From positions 1-64,000 of the forward strand of contig JAHJCT010000027.1 in the NCBI GenBank assembly GCA_018812715.1: a stretch of 64,000 nucleotides of DNA, given 5' to 3'. The stretch is from Microcaldota archaeon (GTDB taxonomy: Archaea; Micrarchaeota; Micrarchaeia; Anstonellales; Bilamarchaeaceae). Shown here piece after piece: positions 60,320 through 64,000 of the stretch; positions within the stretch are counted from its first letter, which is position 1; every line of letters starts with the position of its first letter. The notes beneath the pieces are model-generated. The model saw nothing but the letters and a program-made list of their open reading frames with translations. It was not told the DNA's origin and made no database searches. The translations under genes and the position numbers were made by a program.

Positions 60320-61354
60320 ATGGGAGTTGACCTTGGCGATCTTACTGTAAAAAATGCCATATCTCTTCAATCACTTTCTGATAAAGTAATCGCTATAGAT
60401 AGCTTCAATATGCTTTACCAGTTTCTTGCTTCTATAAGACAAGAAGATGGAACCCCTCTTATGGATTACAAAGGCAACGTTACAGCCCATCTATCAGGAT
60501 TGTTCTACCGTACATGCAAGCTGCTTGAAAACGGTATCAGACCAGCATTTGTTTTTGATGGCAAGTCACATCGACTTAAAGAGAGAACACATAAAGAACG
60601 CTCATTTGCCAAAAAATCTGCTGAAAAAAAATGGAAAAAAGCACTTGAAGAAGAAAAATATGAAGATGCAAAGAAATATGCTCAGGCCACATCGCGTCTA
60701 ACTTCTGAAATGGTTGAAGAAAGCAAGCTTCTTCTAGATGCCATGGGTTTGCCAGTGGTACAAGCTCCAGGAGATGGAGAAGCACAGGCTGCTATAATGG
60801 TTCAACAAGGATTGGCATATGCCACTGCTTCTCAAGATTATGATGCCTTAATGTTTGGTTCTCCTTTGCTTGTTAGAAACCTTTCAATAACCGGAAGAAG
60901 AAAAGTGCCAAGACAAAATCGCTACATCATGGTAGAACCAGAACAAATAAGTCTAAAAGAAACCCTTGATTCTCTCACTATTGATCGTTCTGGCCTTATT
61001 TTTATTGGCATTCTTACTGGAACTGATTTCAATAAAGGAATAAAAGGAGTTGGGCCAAAAACTGCTCTGAAAATTGTAAAACAAGTAAAAAATCTAGACG
61101 AACTTTTAGATTATGTAAAAGAAAAATACGACTATCAATTTGAGGTTGACATCGAAGAAGTTTTCAATCTTTTCCTTGATCCACCATACGAACCCGTGAA
61201 ATTAAAATGGAAAGATGTTGATCCAGATGCAGTAATTGAAATGCTTGTTGAGAAACATGATTTTTCAGAAGAAAGGGTGGAAAAAAGCCTTTCAGATCTT
61301 ATAAAAGTAACAAAAGAGCATGCTGCACAAAGCAAGCTTGACAATTGGTTTTAA
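60320..61354 (+). CDS. fen: flap endonuclease 1
   Basis: 344 residues, structure-specific 5' nuclease for Okazaki-fragment maturation and repair. N domain: MGVDLGDLTV, VIAIDSFNMLYQFLAS, PAFVFDGKSHRLKERTHKER. I domain: APGDGEAQAAIM, SQDYDALMFGSPLLVRN, and GTDFNKGIKGVGPKTALKIV, the helix-hairpin-helix. Catalytic Asp/Glu residues are present in each. The C-terminus QSKLDNWF is a PIP box for PCNA. A ribosome-binding GGAGATGA lies upstream inside mbf1. Confidence 0.97.
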   Translation: MGVDLGDLTVKNAISLQSLSDKVIAIDSFNMLYQFLASIRQEDGTPLMDYKGNVTAHLSGLFYRTCKLLENGIRPAFVFDGKSHRLKERTHKERSFAKKSAEKKWKKALEEEKYEDAKKYAQATSRLTSEMVEESKLLLDAMGLPVVQAPGDGEAQAAIMVQQGLAYATASQDYDALMFGSPLLVRNLSITGRRKVPRQNRYIMVEPEQISLKETLDSLTIDRSGLIFIGILTGTDFNKGIKGVGPKTALKIVKQVKNLDELLDYVKEKYDYQFEVDIEEVFNLFLDPPYEPVKLKWKDVDPDAVIEMLVEKHDFSEERVEKSLSDLIKVTKEHAAQSKLDNWF

Positions 61355-61962
61355 TATTCGGGCAATTCAATCAAGCTTATTGCTTCTCCGCCAGAACGCA
61401 GAACAGTTCTATCAACAAGATCAACAATGAGTGAAGCTGCCTGATATTTTGTCGGCCCTCCGTCTATTGCAATTTTCACATTATTCAATATTTTTTTATC
61501 AATTTGATCAAATGTTACTGGCGAATCATTTCCGCTGATATTCGCACTTGTTGTTATTATTGGTCTTCCAAATTTGCGACAAAGTGCCTGGCAAAATACA
61601 GATTCCGGATATCTTACTCCAATCTTTTCAGTTTGTGATGCTGGCAATGGCCTTCTTTTCTTTAATATAAATGTATAAGGCCCGGGCAGATATTTGTTGA
61701 GTATCATATCCTCCCAGATGCCAGTTTCACAGTAATATTCAACCATACTTGCATCAGATACCATTATTGAAAGAGGGCGCGGTTCTTTGATCTTTTTTAT
61801 TTTTAATATTTCTTTTACAACTATTCCTGATGTTGCGTCGCCACCAATTCCATAAACAGTGTCAGTTGGGTATATTATGGTGCCCCCTGATTTGAGAAAT
61901 GTGCTAGCTATGTCAACAGCACTTTCAAAATCATCCTCTGTTATTTTGAGTATGGTAGTCAT
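61351..61962 (-). CDS. threonylcarbamoyl-AMP synthase (Sua5/TsaC)
   Basis: 203 residues. YrdC-domain motifs: GGTIIYPTDTVYGIGGDA, KIKKIKEPRPLSIMVSD with substrate-binding basic residues, YLPGPYTFILKKR, IGVRYPES, and PIITTSANISGND. It makes TC-AMP from threonine, bicarbonate and ATP for t6A37 of tRNA. The length matches the TsaC form, without the extra Sua5 domain. The start overlaps the lysS stop (ATGA). Confidence 0.93.
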   Translation of the reverse strand: MTTILKITEDDFESAVDIASTFLKSGGTIIYPTDTVYGIGGDATSGIVVKEILKIKKIKEPRPLSIMVSDASMVEYYCETGIWEDMILNKYLPGPYTFILKKRRPLPASQTEKIGVRYPESVFCQALCRKFGRPIITTSANISGNDSPVTFDQIDKKILNNVKIAIDGGPTKYQAASLIVDLVDRTVLRSGGEAISLIELPEY

Positions 61963-63482
61963 ATCCCCAAATCTTTTTTCACTTTTTCAATACCAAGAGC
62001 AGTAATGAGTTTTCCCATTCTTGGACCTCGTTCTTTCCCCAAAAAGGCCATATAAAGTTCCTTAAACATCTCTTTTGGTGCTATTGAATTCTCTTTTGCA
62101 AATTCAAACACTGCATTATGAACTGCAATAGCATCCATCCCATCTTTAAGTTCTGCAACAAATTTCTTCACATTTTCACTGGATTCCTTGGAAGGTTGAT
62201 ACTTAAAGCGATAATCGTCTGGAAGGTATTCTTGCTCTATCCATTCTTGCATGTATGGTTTCAGATATTCCACTCCTTCTAAATCTTGACTTAGTTCTTT
62301 TACTTTTTCCCAGTCATGATACAACTGATAATAAAGAATCATATCAAGGAAAGGAGCATTCCACTTCATTTTATCTGTACTGAGATTGAATGCTGTAGCT
62401 CTTTTTCTATCAGAACGTGCCAGATCTTCTTTAGAAAGATCTATTTTAGTTGCACCTTCAAAATCTTCGATAGTGCGCAGTAATTTTTCACTTGTTGGGT
62501 CAATATCTACATTTTCTTCCAAATCTGGTTTGAGAAGCATATATTTGATTATCTCAGGTGGAATTAGCTTTATGACATCACTGATACCCATTCCCCTGCC
62601 TTTTGATTTAGAATATTTTTTCCCTTTGAAAAGTATGAAACCATATCTGTATGGTATGTGATAATCTTTCTTCATTAGACCTAGGGTTATTGCCTTGCAT
62701 GTATCCTCTGAGCCACCTTTAGTATGGTGATCTATTCCTGCTCCCTCGATACTACTACCAAATATCTGTTTCCAGGCTGGCCAATGCAATCTCCAAACAA
62801 TTTTGTATTTATGATCACTTATGCTGCCTTTTCCTTCGTATCCACAGCCTTTGGTATACTTCACATCTTTATCACAAATGTATGTATAATTCTCTCCATC
62901 TTGACTTAGCACTCTTGTAGTTGCTATCTTTCCACATTGTTCACAAATAGGCATGATTGCAGACCAATCTTTTTTCTCCTGCTTTCCACTTGTTTCTTCT
63001 ACAATTTTTCTTGCTTCATCTTCATGTTTAAGGAAAAAGCGTGCCCATTCGTCAAATTTGCCAGCTTCATAATATTCATTTACACGGATTACTTCTGCAT
63101 CGACTTCAAATCTTTTCATAAGTTCAATTGCTTCGTCAAGGTAATGATCTCCAAAACTCCTGCTTTTTCCTGTAGGATCTGGGACATTGCATAATGGCTT
63201 GCCAAGGTGTGGTTCTAGCTGATCTTTGTACTCTTCCATTGCCAAAGGTACGGAGTCAAATGCATCCAGTATATCTGCTACAAAATAATACTTGCATTTC
63301 TTACCATTTTTCTCAATTGCCTTTTTTATTGCTGAAGGAAAAAGAAATTCACATAAAGTTCCGTAATGAACTGGGCCAGAGGTTGTCATTCCTCCAGATA
63401 TAACATATGGCTCTTTCTTTTCTTCAATTACTTTTTCTGCTAGCCATTCTGACCAGTGCATATGCTTTTCAGTCATTCTCAT
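61959..63482 (-). CDS. lysS: lysyl-tRNA synthetase, class I
   Basis: 507 residues. Class I signatures: ISGGMTTSGPVHYGTL (HIGH type) near residue 31 and FKGKKYSKSKGRG (KMSKS type) near residue 286, with a zinc site (CEQCG, CDKD, GCGYEG). The C-terminal helical domain is complete. This LysRS-I is the usual form in archaea. The start may be the ATG at 63482 (ATGA with the upstream gene) or that at 63476, which has GAGAGGT at better spacing. First of a lysS-sua5 pair. Confidence 0.96.
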   Translation of the reverse strand: MRMTEKHMHWSEWLAEKVIEEKKEPYVISGGMTTSGPVHYGTLCEFLFPSAIKKAIEKNGKKCKYYFVADILDAFDSVPLAMEEYKDQLEPHLGKPLCNVPDPTGKSRSFGDHYLDEAIELMKRFEVDAEVIRVNEYYEAGKFDEWARFFLKHEDEARKIVEETSGKQEKKDWSAIMPICEQCGKIATTRVLSQDGENYTYICDKDVKYTKGCGYEGKGSISDHKYKIVWRLHWPAWKQIFGSSIEGAGIDHHTKGGSEDTCKAITLGLMKKDYHIPYRYGFILFKGKKYSKSKGRGMGISDVIKLIPPEIIKYMLLKPDLEENVDIDPTSEKLLRTIEDFEGATKIDLSKEDLARSDRKRATAFNLSTDKMKWNAPFLDMILYYQLYHDWEKVKELSQDLEGVEYLKPYMQEWIEQEYLPDDYRFKYQPSKESSENVKKFVAELKDGMDAIAVHNAVFEFAKENSIAPKEMFKELYMAFLGKERGPRMGKLITALGIEKVKKDLGI

Positions 63483-64000
63483 ACCTCTCTTATTTTATTC
63501 CAATAAATGTATTGTGCAGAAAATACTAAAGCAGTTGTAACAGTTACATAAAGTAGATATAGAATAAGTATTGCAATTAAGGCTATGAGAACTAATGGTA
63601 TCATCATAATTGGAGAAATTGTTCCAATGAACCCCATTACAAATAAAAGTAAGACTGCCCCGCCTACCCCAACTATGATGAACGGCACCTGGACTGCAGT
63701 TTCAACAGTCCATAATACAAATGAAAACACTATTGTTTCTATTGGATTTTTCTTTACTATTGAAAAGCTGTTTCCGAAACTTTCAATTATGCCTCTTTTT
63801 CCAATAAGCAATTCAAAGATTGCAAACTGAGTAAAAAGATAAACTACTGCGGCCACAACAGCTATTACCAACCTGAATATGATCTCAGCCAAACTCGTAG
63901 CAATAAGGCCAGTTGTTTGTGAAGTACCAAGGCTAATTGCCCCAGTAAATGCAAGGTAAGCCAATATGAAAGGACCAAAAGTAACAATGCATATTATCGT
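63479..64000 (-). CDS. multi-pass membrane protein (5' end outside window)
   Basis: The frame is open to the window edge, giving 173 residues. Four to five hydrophobic segments are visible (TIICIVTFGPFILAYLAF, LVIAVVAAVVYLFTQFAIF, PFIIVGVGGAVLLLFVMGF, LVLIALIAILILYLLYVTV) with a polar GKRGIIESFGNSFSIVKKNP loop between. Segments of that kind occur in uncharacterised archaeal membrane proteins with repeated pairs of helices. Function unknown. Its stop overlaps lysS as ATGA. Confidence 0.6.
   Translation of the reverse strand, partial: TIICIVTFGPFILAYLAFTGAISLGTSQTTGLIATSLAEIIFRLVIAVVAAVVYLFTQFAIFELLIGKRGIIESFGNSFSIVKKNPIETIVFSFVLWTVETAVQVPFIIVGVGGAVLLLFVMGFIGTISPIMMIPLVLIALIAILILYLLYVTVTTALVFSAQYIYWNKIREV

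Noticed and set aside
1-64000. tRNA, rRNA, CRISPR array, insertion sequence or replication origin
   Set aside because: No cloverleaf-like sequence, conserved rRNA segment, regular spaced repeat, transposase or origin-like repeat cluster was seen; genes leave almost no room for them. A covariance-model scan would be needed to exclude intron-containing or split tRNAs.

Overview
The window is chromosomal DNA of an archaeon. The evidence is an archaeal threonyl-tRNA synthetase with an N-terminal editing domain, a class I lysyl-tRNA synthetase, FEN1 with a PIP box, MBF1, Dph6, a DRG-type GTPase, archaeal SepF, two class III signal-peptide pilins and an S-layer C-terminal domain. Leaderless genes with a TATA-like box about 25-30 bp upstream of the ATG are common. 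DNA is A+T-rich, genes are packed tightly, same-strand genes overlap by ATGA, and convergent genes often overlap by 4-50 bp. This streamlining, together with HydE/HydG, suggests a DPANN-type lineage (Diapherotrites/Micrarchaeota-like), but that placement is inference. No rRNA, tRNA, CRISPR array or insertion sequence was seen, and no gene-free stretch exceeds about 250 bp.

Layout. 1-9.9 kb: end of an S-layer gene, secreted proteins of unknown function, ileS, a pilin, valS. 10-18 kb: MBL hydrolase/enolase pair, a TPR-AAA+ ATPase, pyrC, a second pilin, a CBS protein, scpA and sepF. 18-23.8 kb: proton-pumping pyrophosphatase, then a HypC-HydE fusion and HydG ([FeFe]-hydrogenase maturation) and a metallophosphoesterase. 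23.9-29.3 kb: a membrane-anchored tandem AAA+ ATPase carrying a 490-residue LAGLIDADG intein, coupled to a lipoprotein. 29.3-38 kb: nine genes on the minus strand from DAHP synthase to phenylalanine/tyrosine. 38.2-43.7 kb: trpEGDCBA, divergent from a TrpY-like ACT regulator. 44-64 kb: small membrane and secreted proteins, DRG GTPase, HEPN-MNT pair, mtnA-aldolase-HD operon, folate, purine and diphthamide enzymes, thrS between two LAGLIDADG-derived genes, a site-2 protease, mbf1-fen and lysS-sua5.

The most striking find is between trpA and the DAHP synthase gene (37979-38169, minus strand). A TATA box fused to the trpA stop codon is followed by a TGTACA site and then a 22-codon open frame in which 8 codons encode Tyr, Trp or Phe. 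The frame's stop codon lies in the 5' arm of a 12-bp hairpin, and that arm can instead pair (10 bp) with the sequence just upstream of the leader start. This has the layout of a leader-peptide attenuator controlling the first enzyme of aromatic biosynthesis, in an archaeon and in front of a DAHP synthase with no allosteric domain. The same TGTACA hexamer (the TrpY 'TRP box') lies between trpE and the regulator, so aromatic synthesis may have two layers of control.

Other notable signals are the HypC-HydE fusion; a shikimate dehydrogenase-shikimate kinase fusion using a bacterial-type kinase; a trp operon without trpF; four nearly lysine-free proteins in a lysine-rich genome; and five divergent gene pairs whose start codons lie 47-58 bp apart around one central AT box.
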